Assembly: GCA_965644295.1 (NCBI GenBank)
Contig: CBFFRP010000217.1
Coordinates: 186,001 to 250,000, forward strand
DNA: 64,000 nucleotides
Reading direction: 5' to 3'
Source of the DNA: Paraphysomonas bandaiensis
Taxonomy: Eukaryota; Chrysophyceae
In this document: positions 47,600-59,158 of the stretch, piece after piece
How the letters are laid out: each line of letters starts with the position of its first letter
Position numbering within the stretch: the first letter of the stretch is position 1
Position numbers and translations under genes: made by a program
Notes under the pieces: model-generated
Databases searched by the model: none
The model's input: only the letters and a program-made list of their open reading frames with translations
Told to the model about the DNA's origin: nothing

Positions 47600-48620
47600 T
47601 GGGATGTATTATTCAACCTAGTCAATTTGGTTGACTTTCCTAGTCACACCAAAATTGGTGTAATAACCTAGTCAAAAGGTGTAAAAACCTAGTCATTAAA
47701 TAATTAGATTTTTAACTTTACAATGACTAGGCGTAAAAAGCGGGATATTCGACAACTCATCGAAATCACTGTCGTCATCATTATCCCCAGTATCTTCGTC
47801 TGAAGATAATAAATACGGCCGCTTTTCCAAAGAACTTGGAAGATCCGAAGATGTATCCGGAGTTCTGTCCACAACCTCGTTAACAAACACTTCGTCCTCT
47901 GAGCACTGACTCATAGAATCCATGTATAGATATATATATATAGATATATGTATATTACTGCTATTATAATACATCAGATTACTTAATCTTAGAATGGTTG
48001 TTTATATGCTCTCCTCTAAACCACTAATACTTCGTATGGTATGGAGCAAGTATCTTGTACAGTCAGAATGTTTCAGCTTTGAAGCATCCAGCAAACTGCA
48101 AATCTTTTCAAGATGCGATTTGGTTTCCAAACCAGTCGTTTTCAGTATGTAGTTTGGTGTGTGAGAGGTTAGCGTGTTGTTGTCACACTTGTGCATGATA
48201 ATTCATAGTTATATTACTAAATTAAGTGATGCTGATAGACCCCCCCAGAGTACAAGGTTTCATCAATGCTTCTGAAGGCGACTGAAGGACATCCATGGAG
48301 ATTGTGTTGAGAAAGAATGGTGTACAAAAGCCTACTTGAGCATTGGAGAGAGCGATGGAGTCCTGCCCATGCTGTTATATCTTACTATATTACTGCTCTT
48401 TAGCTTTGTGTTCGCCTGATCTATGTTGTATAGATTTTAATTCACCTTCTATGACCTCATGCTTCTGTAATTCGTAGCTATATGCGAGTACAATTCATGA
48501 CTAGGTTTAATACTATAATTGGCTAGGTTGAGTCATTTATTGCTTTGACTAGGTTATTACACCAATTTTGGTGTGACTAGGAAAGTCAACCAAATTGACT
48601 AGGTTGAATAATATATCCCA
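47600..48620. mobile_element. 1021 bp TIR transposon with 8 bp target duplication
   Basis: The ends start TGGGATRTATTATTCAACCT on both sides, with inverted repeats continuing about 75 bp through GGTTGACTTTCCTAGTCACA. The element is flanked by a perfect 8 bp duplication ATATTTGA (47592-47599, 48621-48628). An 8 bp duplication suggests hAT or a similar superfamily, though the TGGGAT terminus is atypical. Two short minus-strand frames inside (47696-47919, acidic; 48002-48196) may be remnants of a coding region. Confidence 0.85.
47696..47919 (-). pseudogene. Acidic N-terminal-like fragment inside the 1021 bp element
   Basis: A 75-codon frame starting M-D-S-M-S-Q-C-S-E-D-E with dense D/E/S composition, ending at the element's subterminal repeat. 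Acidic N-termini of this kind occur in piggyBac-type transposases, but the 8 bp duplication argues against piggyBac, which uses TTAA. No catalytic part exists in the element. Confidence 0.35.
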
Positions 48621-51600
48621 ATATTTGATACTAAACTACGTAAATTATTCGGACAGCAAGTAATACTTACCATTATAATTTACTTCGACCTGCGTCAATT
48701 AATTGTTACGCAGCCGTGTTATCTATAAGATATGATTATATTGGATGGTAGTAGTGACATCATAGCTAGATGTTGTGATGAATGATAAGAGATATGTATC
48801 ACAAATTCACTTAATTGATTATTGAGTAAGTTTACTTACGGTGACTTGAGTTAGCTACACCGTCCTTACGTCAGTTTCGGGTTTCGGTTACGTTAGGAAC
48901 AAGTACGTGATAATGGTCATCTGACTTTTACTATAAAAACATTTATGAGCTGCTAAATTGATTAGTGGACACATGCTGCTACGTCGCTTACACTTAAAAC
49001 TCATGACGCGACTAGGGGCCTAATTTTGCTACACTCATATTATTTGGAACGTCACAGGAGTCCGCATACTTGTACTCAGTAAATGAGGAGGACAAACTAT
49101 CCAGTTCCCTTGTGTTGATATAAATAGAAAATTACTACCATTGACTCCAAACGCTTCACTAATGCCTAATTACTTACGGACCCAGAATTGTTGATACATT
49201 TCAGTTACATACTAGCCACTCGGAGTTCCTGGCTACGTTCATTCTTCTGTATAAAACCGCATCACAAGAAACTATGTATATTGGAAGCCATCAAAGCTTT
49301 CCAATGTAAGGTATAAACTCTCGGTATCAAAGAATTATCTACTCCTTCGTATTAGTCTCTTCATATATTATTTCTTTCCTGGCGTAGTCTTTTTAGGAGA
49401 GATCTCTTGTATAGTGTTCTGATGTATCATAATGCAGCATCCCATCTGTACAAAATTGAATATTACTTTCACCATATTCATTAAATCCAGAGTCGCATAG
49501 TATACAAAAATTCATACCCATGGTGGTCTACTTACTTTCGGGTCATGTTTCTCTTTGCCCATAGACCAGTCGTAGCATCGGGAATATACCGTAATGTTAC
49601 CCTAATATGGTATCACAAGATAGCGCGGGAGTCATATAAACACGATACATATGTCACAGTTACACTCTACCATGGGACTGAAAATAGCATCTGTAATGGG
49701 AGCCTGGCCCTTGAAAGCATCGAAAGTTTTCAACTTTTGCCTGTATCAATATCAGCACAAGTTGCAGGAAACATTATATAGTACTTATCATCCTTGTCCC
49801 AATAGCACATAACTCCATCCGAACCACCAGTCAATAACGTATTCAAATGAGTAAAACTAATGGCGTTCACACTGCACCAAGAAATTTATGCACTTATAAA
49901 ATTTTACATGAACCATACCTGTATAAGTCAGATAAGTTTTCAGAGGGGATTTTCTTGTCCCGGTGACACTTAAAAAGGAAGTTTTTAGCCGCATCTGCAT
50001 CCACATATAAACAGTTGGAGATGAAATCATTTAATAATTAGTATATGCTATATATACGGCAACTATCCAAAAAGCCTAAAAATAGTGACATAACCGTGAT
50101 ATACGTGCAAATATAGTTGGCGTTGAGCAGCTTCATAAGTTCAATATTACTTTTATCAAAGTACTCTATAGCAACTCTGCCTTCTATGCAACCCACAGCG
50201 AACCCAGCCCTATAAAAATCCAAGCAACAAGGAATATTAAAAATAGCGTTATACGTTTTATCAACGCTTACACATCATGAAATATTTTGACTACTCTGGT
50301 CTGGTAGGAAAGGGGGCTATCGTACTCCCTCATCTTGTTGAAATTATGACCTGCATGGCCACAATCAGCAATTAACAATTACAACGCTATGAGCCCACAC
50401 AAATACTACATCGATACAAAAGACGGGTATACAATTCAACAACACATTTTATACATATCATTTAATACCTACCTTGAGTGATATCAAACACGGCCAGCTT
50501 CCTGTCGCCCGTTCCGACTACCATGGCAGGCCCTCTGGCGTCCATGCTGTATGCCCTATCAGTTAGCTGGATGTTGTGTACAGGAGTGGGCTGCCGAGTA
50601 TCCCATAGCTTCACCTGTAACACCATGAGGCTTGAAAACAAGATATCCACGGTGTCATCCATCTGGACACATAATACAGTGATTTTTTGACTGATTTACT
50701 CACAGTTTTGTCCCATGATGCCGTCGCCACCACACCTAGATCTGAAAGAACTTTCACCGATCTAAAAACAAACAATAATACCCATAAGACTATATGATAT
50801 ATACAGGGTTCTGGCCATAACGCGTACCTGATGGGTAGCTCGTGCTGCCCAATTGTCTGAGCAGTGTTACCCTGAGAAGGATTCCACATCTTGAGAGCAT
50901 TGTCAGCTCCTCCACTAAATACTGTCAGCCCATCCTATCCACATACAACAATCACATAGTCAAAATACGCTTACATAGAAATACATGAACTAGGGTAGGT
51001 ACTATGTGGGTCTCATATTGAAAACTAAAAGCCCGCACTGCTGGGACTAAATGCACACATCCATGTCGGATATTTTATTGCAATTTCTGCCTACAGGTCA
51101 GTATCGGCAGTAGCCCAATGCTTAGGGGGGGTTATCATATCACCGACCGGACTAGTATAGTCCACAAACTATCACGCTAACATATAGAATACCAGGGATA
51201 TAATCTTACTACCGCCAGTACGATGCATAGTAAATGTACTGTATATACGGCTAAAAACATGACAGAGGGGACTATATCTCACCGAAGCAATGTCTGTGCA
51301 CAGAACAGGACCGTCATGATGGATTTGAGCCTGAGGCAAAGCTCCGGTTATGTTTCCGTCCTGGCCGTACTGCAGCTGGTAGCAATATACCTGTGTATGT
51401 GTACAGGGTCAGAGGGCATGAGGAAGGAATGAGGAATGATAATAACGCACAGCTTTGTCCCAGCACCCGGCTATAAGCATGTTAGATGGAGTGTTAATGT
51501 CCCCATTCAGAGAGAGAGACGACACACTATCAGAGGGAGAGTTCTGGATAGTTATATCATTCGCATTAGGGCTTTGTCTGGTTCTATTATGGTATGCCAT

Positions 51601-51673
51601 AGTGAAAGAGAGAGAGGGAGTGTAATGGAAGAGAGGAGCCTCACTGTTCTATGCTGTGTAATGGACTGTCAGT
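48621..51673. repeat. Segmental duplication copy A (RAE1 locus)
   Basis: Nearly identical to 52311-55373 in the same orientation, offset 3688-3700 bp. It differs by scattered substitutions and a few short indels, for example a TACTGAT insertion in copy B near 52861. It ends abruptly after ATGGACTGTCAGT in both copies. Its left end meets the 1021 bp element's target duplication. Confidence 0.95.
49368..51600 (-). CDS. RAE1: mRNA export factor RAE1 (Gle2), copy A
   Basis: A split WD40 gene from ATG 51600 to TAA 49368-49370. Joined exons give a short polar N-terminus, N-M-L-I-A-G-C-W-D-K-A-V-Y-C-Y, then G-G-A-D-N-A-L-K-M-W-N, then A-S-W-D-K-T-V-K-L-W-D-T-R, then V-G-T-G-D-R-K-L-A-V-F-D-I. The diagnostic G-F-A-V-G-C-I-E-G-R-V-A-I-E-Y-F and F-L-F-K-C-H-R-D follow, then G-G-S-D-G-V-M-C-Y-W-D-K-D and Y-D-W-S-M-G-K-E near the end. 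The I-E-G-R-V-A-I and K-C-H-R blocks separate RAE1 from BUB3. RAE1 forms a beta-propeller that binds the GLEBS motif of NUP98 at the nuclear pore and aids mRNA export and mitosis. All introns found have GT-AG ends; no disabling change seen. Confidence 0.9.
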
Positions 51674-52069
51674 GATATCACAGTCATGCTGTGCGTGTAC
51701 ATCCGCTGCTGCTGCTGCTGTGGAGTAGTACGGTATACTTATATACAGAGTAGAGTGGTAGAGGGAGAGTTCGTCTTGTACAAGCACTGTACGTATACAC
51801 TGCTGCTCCTCCATCAACACCACGAATATGTACGCTACTTTGCATACTTCGTAATCCTTATACACCAATACATATAGAAAATCCCTTGTTTTCAGAGGTT
51901 AGAAAAGGAATATCCTCCACTTCTTCGTCCTATCTACGGTATTTATATCAGTGGTACAGTAAAACCCGTTAAGTATAGAGGAACAGAGATGCATGTATGT
52001 ATGTGTCATATGGACCTCACTCACTCACTCAAATTAAAAGATTTCTGCTCAATGAGGAAGAAGATGACA
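51674..52069. other. Spacer between RAE1 duplicates
   Basis: Upstream region of RAE1 copy A, with a CTG/CAG-type stretch (51708-51722) and a CAGTAAAACCCG string at 51958 like that at 17513. No supported gene. Confidence 0.45.
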
Positions 52070-52325
52070 GTGTGAGGGACTAGAGTTCAGAATATCAACA
52101 CAGCTCAGCGTTTGATTGATGGCAATCGCCAGCGGAAGCGGACATGTCGTAACAAACAAACTTGATATACACAGCCTGAAGCGCTTGCATGCCATAACAT
52201 GTATGGTTGAAAGATTATTCAGTGGAGCAAGATTGCTCTGACCTATTTACACACAAGGGTTATAACTCCTGGGCAGTTAGAGGAGCTACTCATGTTTTTA
52301 CGCATGAATTATTTGATACTAAACT
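52070..52325 (+). pseudogene. hAT transposase C-terminal relic
   Basis: Plus-strand frames read T-A-Q-R-L-I-D-G-N-R, then M-V-E-R-L-F-S-G-A-R-L-L. After a one-base frame break comes T-P-G-Q-L-E-E-L-L-M-F-L-R-M-N-Y. Together these follow the hAT dimerisation-domain order. It is broken by stops and a frameshift, and related to the relic at 8875-9150. The left edge of RAE1 duplication copy B lies at its 3' end (about 52302-52311). Confidence 0.7.
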
Positions 52326-55300
52326 ACGTAAATTATTCGGACAGCAAGTAATACTTACCATTATAATTTACTTCAACCTGCACCACTTAGATGTTACGCA
52401 GCCGTGTTATCTATAAGATATGATTATATTGGATGGTAGTAGTGACATCATAGCTAGATGTTGTGATGAATGATAAGAGATATATATCACAAATTCACTT
52501 AATTGATTATTGAGTAAGTTTACTTACGGTGACTAGAGTTAGCTACACCATCCTTACGTCAGTTTCGGGTTTCGGTTACGTTAGGAACAAGTACGTGATA
52601 ATGGTCATCTGACTTTTACTATAAAAACATTTATGAGCTGCTAAATTGATTAGTGGACAGATGCTGCTACGTCGCTTACACTTAAAACTCATGACGCGAC
52701 TAGGGGCCTAATTTTGCTACACTCATATTATTTGGAACGTCACAGGAGTCCGCATACTTGTACTCAGTAAATGAGGAGGACAAACTATCCAGTTCCCTTG
52801 TGTTGATATAAATAGAAAATTACTACCATTGACTCCAAACGCTTCACTAATGCCTAATTACTGATTACTTACGGACCCAGAATTGTTGATACATTTCAGT
52901 TACATACTAGCCACTCGGAGTTCCTGGCTACGTTCATTCTTCTGTATAAAACCGCATCACAAGAAACTATGTATATTGGAAGCCATCAAAGCTTTCCAAT
53001 GTAAGGTATGAACTCTCGGTATCAAAGAATTATCTACTCCTTCGTATCAGTCTCTTCATATATTATTTCTTTCCTGGCGTAGTCTTTTTAGGAGAGATCT
53101 CTTGTATAGTGTTCTGATGTATCATAATGCAGCATCCCATCTGCACAAAATTGAATATTACTTTCACCATATTCATTAAATCCAGAGTCGCATAATATAC
53201 AAAAATTCATACCCATGGTGGTCTACTTACTTTCGGGTCATGTTTCTCTTTGCCCATAGACCAGTCGTAGCATCGGGAATATACCGTAATGTTACCCTAA
53301 TATGGTATCACAAGATAGCGCGGGAGTCATATAAACACGATATATATGTCACAGTTACACTCTACCATGGGACTGAAAATAGCATCTGTAATGGGAGCCT
53401 GGCCCTTGAAAGCATCGAAAGTTTTCAACTTCTCCCTGTATCAATATAAGCAACAAGTTGCAGGAAACAATGTATAGTACTTATCATCTTTGTCCCAATA
53501 ACACATAACTCCATCCGAACCACCAGTCAATAACGTATTCAAATGAGTAAAACTAATGGCGTTCACACTGCACCAAGAAATTTATGCACTTATAAAATTT
53601 TACATGAACCATACCTGTATAAGTCAGATAAGTTTTCAGAGGGAACATTCTTGTCCCGGTGACACCTAAAAGGAAAGCTTTTAGCCGCATCTGCATCCAC
53701 ATATAAACAGATGGAGATGAAATCATTTAATAATTAGTATATGCTATATATACGGCAACTATCCAAAAAGCCTAAAAATAGTGACATAACCGTGATATAC
53801 GTGCAAATATAGTTGGCGTTGTACAGCTTCATAAGTTCAATATTACTTTTATCAAAGTACTCTATAGCAACTCTGCCTTCTATGCTACCCACAGCGAACC
53901 CAGCCCTATAAAAATCCAAGAAACAAGGAATATTAGCAATAGCGTAATACGTTTTATCAACGCGGCTTACACATCATGAAATATTTTGACTACTCTGGTC
54001 TGGTAGGAAAGGGGGCTATCGTACTCCCTCATCTTGTTGAAATTATGACCTGCATGGCCACAATCAGCAATTTACAATTACAACGCTATGAGCCCACACA
54101 AATACTACATCGATACAAAAGACGGGTATACGATTCAACAACACATTTTATACATATCATTTAACACCTACCTTGAGTGATATCAAACACGGCCAGCTTC
54201 CTGTCGCCCGTTCCGACTACCATGGCAGGCCCTCTGGCGTCCATGCTGTATGCCCTATCAGTTAGCTGGATGTTGTGTACAGGAGTGGGCTGCCGAGTAT
54301 CCCATAGCTTCACCTGTAACACCATGAGGCTTGGAAACAAGATATCCACGGTGTCATCCATCTGGACACATAATACAGTGATTTTTTGACTGATTTACTC
54401 ACAGTTTTGTCCCATGATGCCGTGGCCACCACACCTAGATCTGAAAGAACTTTCACCGATCTAAAAACAAACAATAATACCCATAAGACTATATGATATA
54501 TACAGGGTTCTGGCCATAACGCGTACCTGATGGGTAGCTCGTGCTGCCCAATTGTCTGAGCAGTGTTACCCTGAGAAGGATTCCACATCTTGAGAGCATT
54601 GTCAGCTCCTCCACTAAATACTGTCAGCCCATCCTATCCACATACAACAATCACATAGTCAAAATACGCTTACATAGAAATACATGAACTAGGGTAGGTA
54701 CTATGTGGGTCTCATATTGAAAACTAAAAGCCCGCACTGCTGGGACTAAATGCACACATCCATGTCGGATATTTTATTGCAATTTCTGCCTACAGGTCAG
54801 TATCGGCAGTAGCCCAATGCTTAGGGGGGGTTATCATATCACCGACCGGACTAGTATAGTCCACAAACTATCACGCTAACATATAGAATACCAGGGATAT
54901 AATCTTACTACCGCCAGTACGATGCATAGTAAATGTACTGTATATACGGCTAAAAACATGACAGAGGGGACTGTATCTCACCGAAGCAATGTCTGTGCAC
55001 AGAACAGGACCGTCATGATGGATTTGAGCCTGAGGCAAAGCTCCGGTTATGTTTCCGTCCTGGCCGTACTGCAGCTGGTAGCAATATACCTGTGTGTGTG
55101 TACAGGGGTCAGAGGGCATGAGGAAGGAATGAGGAATGATAATAACGCACAGCTTTGTCCCAGCACCCGGCTATAAGCATGTTAGATGGAGTGTTAATGT
55201 CCCCATTCAGAGAGAGAGACGACACACTATCAGAGGGAGAGTTCTGGATAGTTATATCATTCGCATTAGGGCTTTGTCTGGCTCTATTATGGTATGCCAT

Positions 55301-55373
55301 AGTGAAAGAGAGAGAGGGAGTGTAATGGAAGAGAGGAGCCTCACTGTTCTATGCTGTGTAATGGACTGTCAGT
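52311..55373. repeat. Segmental duplication copy B (RAE1 locus)
   Basis: Direct tandem partner of 48621-51673, high identity including introns and both flanks. The right breakpoint is sharp at 55373, after which the two loci differ completely. Confidence 0.95.
53063..55300 (-). CDS. RAE1: mRNA export factor RAE1 (Gle2), copy B
   Basis: Same exon structure as copy A, ATG 55300 to TAA 53063-53065. Splice sites, including the short 3' introns, are kept. Visible differences from copy A are few and mostly synonymous or conservative: S-I-E-G-R in place of C-I-E-G-R, R-A-R-Q for R-T-R-Q at the N-terminus, and E-K-L-K-T for Q-K-L-K-T after the W-D-K-D repeat. No stop or frame break appears, so both copies look functional. 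The promoter-proximal 70 bp upstream of the ATG is shared; farther upstream the two genes have different sequence (breakpoint 55373 vs 51673) and could be expressed differently. Confidence 0.9.
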
Positions 55374-55871
55374 CGTATACTTACACAGCTGGGCTTTTGT
55401 CCCAAATTGGTAAATTGGTAGTGTGCTCCTGTACATGCTGCTCTATAGTCGTATATGGTATACTCGTATATAGTATACTGCACTGGTAGATGGTTATATG
55501 TGGAAAATCCGAAAAATCCCGAGGAACTTGCTTCCAAAAACATCTTCGTCCAATCTATGTATGTGTAATCTATGTATGTGTAATGTATGTATATGTCAGT
55601 ATACCGTATATGTATATGGATACACAGCAGAATGTATAGTGGTACAGCAGTACAGTACAGCCCGCCACATCATACAACACCACACCACACCACACCACAT
55701 CCATGTCGCCTCTACGTGCATATACAGGGCTGGGTGCGGTAGTCCAGCCTCAGTATCTATCCTCTGCAGAGCATATGGCTAACTACAGCTCCCATAATCA
55801 CACATACATCACCCTTCTACCTTCCCAATCGTATTGTAACTAACCTCTACCACCCCTCCTCACTCCTCTCC
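55374..55871. promoter_or_regulatory. Divergent region between RAE1 copy B and CLN5-like gene
   Basis: Contains TATGTATGTGTAATC repeats (55556-55600) and a short CACAC/CACCA run (55680-55700), followed by C/T-rich sequence up to the CLN5-like ATG. No coding exon seen. Confidence 0.4.
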
Positions 55872-58260
55872 ATGAGGATGCACTTACATGCCTTCCTTAT
55901 CAGTGTATTGGCTGGTTGTTTAATATCAACATGCGGCTCAGAAAAACCCTCTAAACGACTCACAGCAGACGATTTTCCACACTTTGATAATGGAGATACT
56001 GTAGAATTCTATTACATTGAAGGCGTGTTTCCCTATACGACTCCTGAGTATATTGTGGATGGCTCGGGAGACCTCTGGACTCAGTATAGTTTAACTCATG
56101 CTGGATTGGGAGTATGGAACAAAGAAATAGGCGAGAAGATGTCGATTGAAATTGTTTGTGAGGATTATGTAGGGGCACTTTTGCCCACTGTATCTAGTAA
56201 TGGGTCAATACACTGGAATAATACTGCAAGCGTGGTAATGACGAAGCCAATGAACGAGTCATACTGGCTGGAGAGTAAGCTGGTATGTTTTATAAACACA
56301 ATACGATATATACGTATATCCCATTGACCAGTGTGTGTTGTTGTGGTGCTGTGTAGTTGGCGGTGTCTAATGGGGCAGCCTACCAGCATATAAAAGAATG
56401 GGTTCAGGATAACCACAAAAAATATGCCGTGTATCAGGTGATTGCGCTCTACACATGACATGCTATATGGCATATAAATATACATTTGTTTATTTCTGAT
56501 ACACCTACAGCCTGTTTCAGTCTACGAATACTATCCTAGTGCTGATGATGGGGTGGGGAAGCTTCTAGTGCCCTTCGTGGATTCGTACTCTTTTCTCCAC
56601 GATATGCTGCAAGAGGTATCACATGTTCAATACTATAGTACACTGGTTACTGCATGTTTTGTGCGGTACTACTTTTTCTGTACAATAAAGTGAGATTTAT
56701 GTTGTATCTCTGGATGGAATACCTTACTTGATACCATACTGTCTACCTCAGTTGGCAGATTATGGCGTTAAGCAAAAGAGTTTCTTGGATGTTAGCTCTA
56801 CTGGGTTTAGCTACTTGGCAGATACAGCCTCTATTGAAGGAGGGGCTGCTTGGAGACTCTCCTGGGAAGAAGGCGAGAATCCTCCTACTAATGTATCAGA
56901 ATGGTAATTTCTTAATTTGGCTACTTCACCCCGCCTTGACTGACAATATTGTGCGCATTCAAAGAAGTTATAGTGACTGTACTATATAGGTATTCTACTC
57001 TGAATGAATGCTATGAGGAAACATGGGAACGAAATATCGGTAACGCGGGAACATTCCTGGAAGAGGTGTCAGAATGTTATGACTCGGGCTTTGCGTTTGT
57101 ATACGATGGTCCTACTGCAGTGTTGCAGGTACAAGCATGTCAATCCGCGTTCTATAAATGCTAGGTGTAGGATTAGTTAAACCTGTGGTATATACTTGAC
57201 TTTGATGGGTGCGATTTGTAACAGGTCCCTTTAGCTAAGGGTTCGGCAGGTGATGGAAACTACGAGGCTCCTGTGCTATGGAGGAGCACATACGAGCTGC
57301 CGAAAGGTAGTACCGCTTTAGTATGTTTAGATGCCACAGTGCCCTTGCCATGTGCACTGTCAACTAATACTGAACCTCAGTGAGCTCCTCGAAGGAAGTC
57401 ACGTGGGATATAGTAGATACCATAGTCGTATCAGTAGGAGCCCTAGTTCTATGCGTACTCTTAGGAGGGGTCTGTATGAGATTATACAAAAAGGTACGAT
57501 GCTGATTTTCAGTATATTGTGTGACCAATTTTTCTTTTTACAGCCTTCGAGGAGACCTGCGTCAATGAAATGGGAAGCTAAAGCTCAGAGCTTAGTGGAC
57601 GATATTTCTCGGTCTCGTAAACACGGGAATCGTTCACCTTTTGATCCTGAAGCACACGATGGGAGTGGCAGTAGAGACAGTCATGGAGATGTCATTTTCA
57701 ACTACTTTAATAGGTGCGCAGTTACGAGATGAGTGCAGAAAAGTGTACGCCTTATATGGTGCTTCTCATTATATATTTGTATGAGTAGGCCCACAGATGA
57801 TTTTCGAGGCATGAAGGAGTATACGCAAGGGGATTCTGATAGCCGGCGACTTCAGGACTCCTTCCACAGGATTGTGCGCACTTTTTTTCGGTGACAATAT
57901 AATTAATATTTGCAAATAACTTCCCGTTAATTCTTTACAATTCTTTACAGGAGTAGGGATAGCTCATCTTTCCGTGCATCACATTCCGTGAATTCTTGTC
58001 GAAGCTCAGAGGATGTTGTCACGGCTGCGTCTACCTACACCCCTCCTGAGGTCTCTCCATCTCAGCCAATGCGTGCACCGTTTTCTTCTGCATCTAATAG
58101 TGACGTGTTGGTTGATTTATTGAGAGAACCCTCCGTATGCGTACACACGGAAGCAGCAAGCAACACTGGCCCAAGTAGTGGTATTAAAACTGCTACTGCT
58201 GAGGCTGGTGATGGAGAGCTTGAAGACAGATGTGACTCTGCTACCCATATCACTATATAG
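55872..58260 (+). CDS. CLN5-like type I membrane protein
   Basis: Multi-exon gene. Exon 1 (55872-56283) begins with a signal peptide (M-R-M-H-L-H-A-F-L-I-S-V-L-A-G-C-L). The lumenal part then resembles CLN5: F-D-N-G-D-T-V-E-F-Y, T-H-A-G-L-G-V-W-N (aligning with the conserved His region), S-I-H-W-N-N-T, and later H-I-K-E-W-V-Q-D-N, D-S-Y-S-F-L-H-D-M-L and Y-D-S-G-F-A-F-V-Y. Several N-glycosylation sequons are present. Unlike animal CLN5, a membrane helix follows (I-V-V-S-V-G-A-L-V-L-C-V-L-L-G-G-V, about 57430) and a cytosolic Ser-rich tail of about 230 residues ends at 58260. CLN5 is a lysosomal enzyme with a papain-like fold linked to bis(monoacylglycero)phosphate synthesis. The catalytic Cys position seems replaced here, so activity is doubtful. 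Family call is by eye. Confidence 0.55.
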
Positions 58261-59158
58261 TTTGTCTGTTATTAAAATTTTTTTCAGCTGGAACGCACAC
58301 ATCTACTAGTATTATGCTATGCTTGTGGGTATACTGTACATATTATGCGGCACTGGGTATTGTGTTTCCCAAATAGTTAAATGTTTCTTCTTTCTCCAGT
58401 GTGATTTTAAATTTGGTAACGGGTACTAAATATTTCTATTCGCGTGAAAGATGTATCATATAGAAAATATACTACAACGATGATGTGGTACAAGTCTTCA
58501 GCCTTGTTCGTATATGAAAGTTTAGATTAAATCAGCAGTTTAATTATAATTGAGCACAAAAATTTCATCTAATCAGTGTACACTTATAACAGTATAAAAT
58601 ACTTTATTCAGTCATCTGGTGATTGGCAATACATTTTCTGCAACCTACTTTGTATCCTTGAATATATTAGCTCCCAGTGGTGGGTAACTATAACTTGGCG
58701 AAAAGTACCCAGTACCCAACAATGCTAATGCAATTGTTTACCAACAAACATCTAATTAGACCAGTAGAGGTGCTATATAGTTAATTGTATATACCACAGC
58801 ACGTATTTCAACATTGATTCCCACTTGCTTGCTGATTATTGCAATCATCATGCATTTCTGAATTTTAAAGATAATATAACATATTTTATAATACTTGCAC
58901 AAAAAATTAAAGTGTCTATTACACTCGCGGATAATTATATTGTTTAATATTAGATATTACAGAAGAAACTAGAATAGTTCTACCTCCTTTCGGCCATCAA
59001 CACTTAACTAACAAAACACACAAGTTCATGGAGATAGAACTATGAAAAAAGAAAAAAGCAACACCGGCACTATGGTATACTAGTAAACACACAATACATT
59101 GAAACATTGTGTGTCCTACATATCATATACAAGCTCGAAGCCCTTTCATTCCTTCTGT
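58261..59158. other. Convergent intergenic region
   Basis: About 0.9 kb of AT-rich DNA between the 3' ends of the CLN5-like and FYVE-PIH1-PH genes. No gene, RNA or element recognised. Confidence 0.5.

Noticed and set aside
47696-47974. piggyBac transposase
   Set aside because: Only an acidic N-terminal-like fragment is present, and the element has an 8 bp target duplication, not TTAA.
51223-51675. Plus-strand ORFs at 51223-51432 and 51436-51675, and their copies at 54922-55489
   Set aside because: Antisense to RAE1 5' exons and introns. Conserved between copies only because the DNA is duplicated.
49368-55300. BUB3 as an alternative for the two WD40 genes
   Set aside because: The I-E-G-R-V-A-I and K-C-H-R-D blocks plus Y-D-W-S near the end fit RAE1 better than BUB3.
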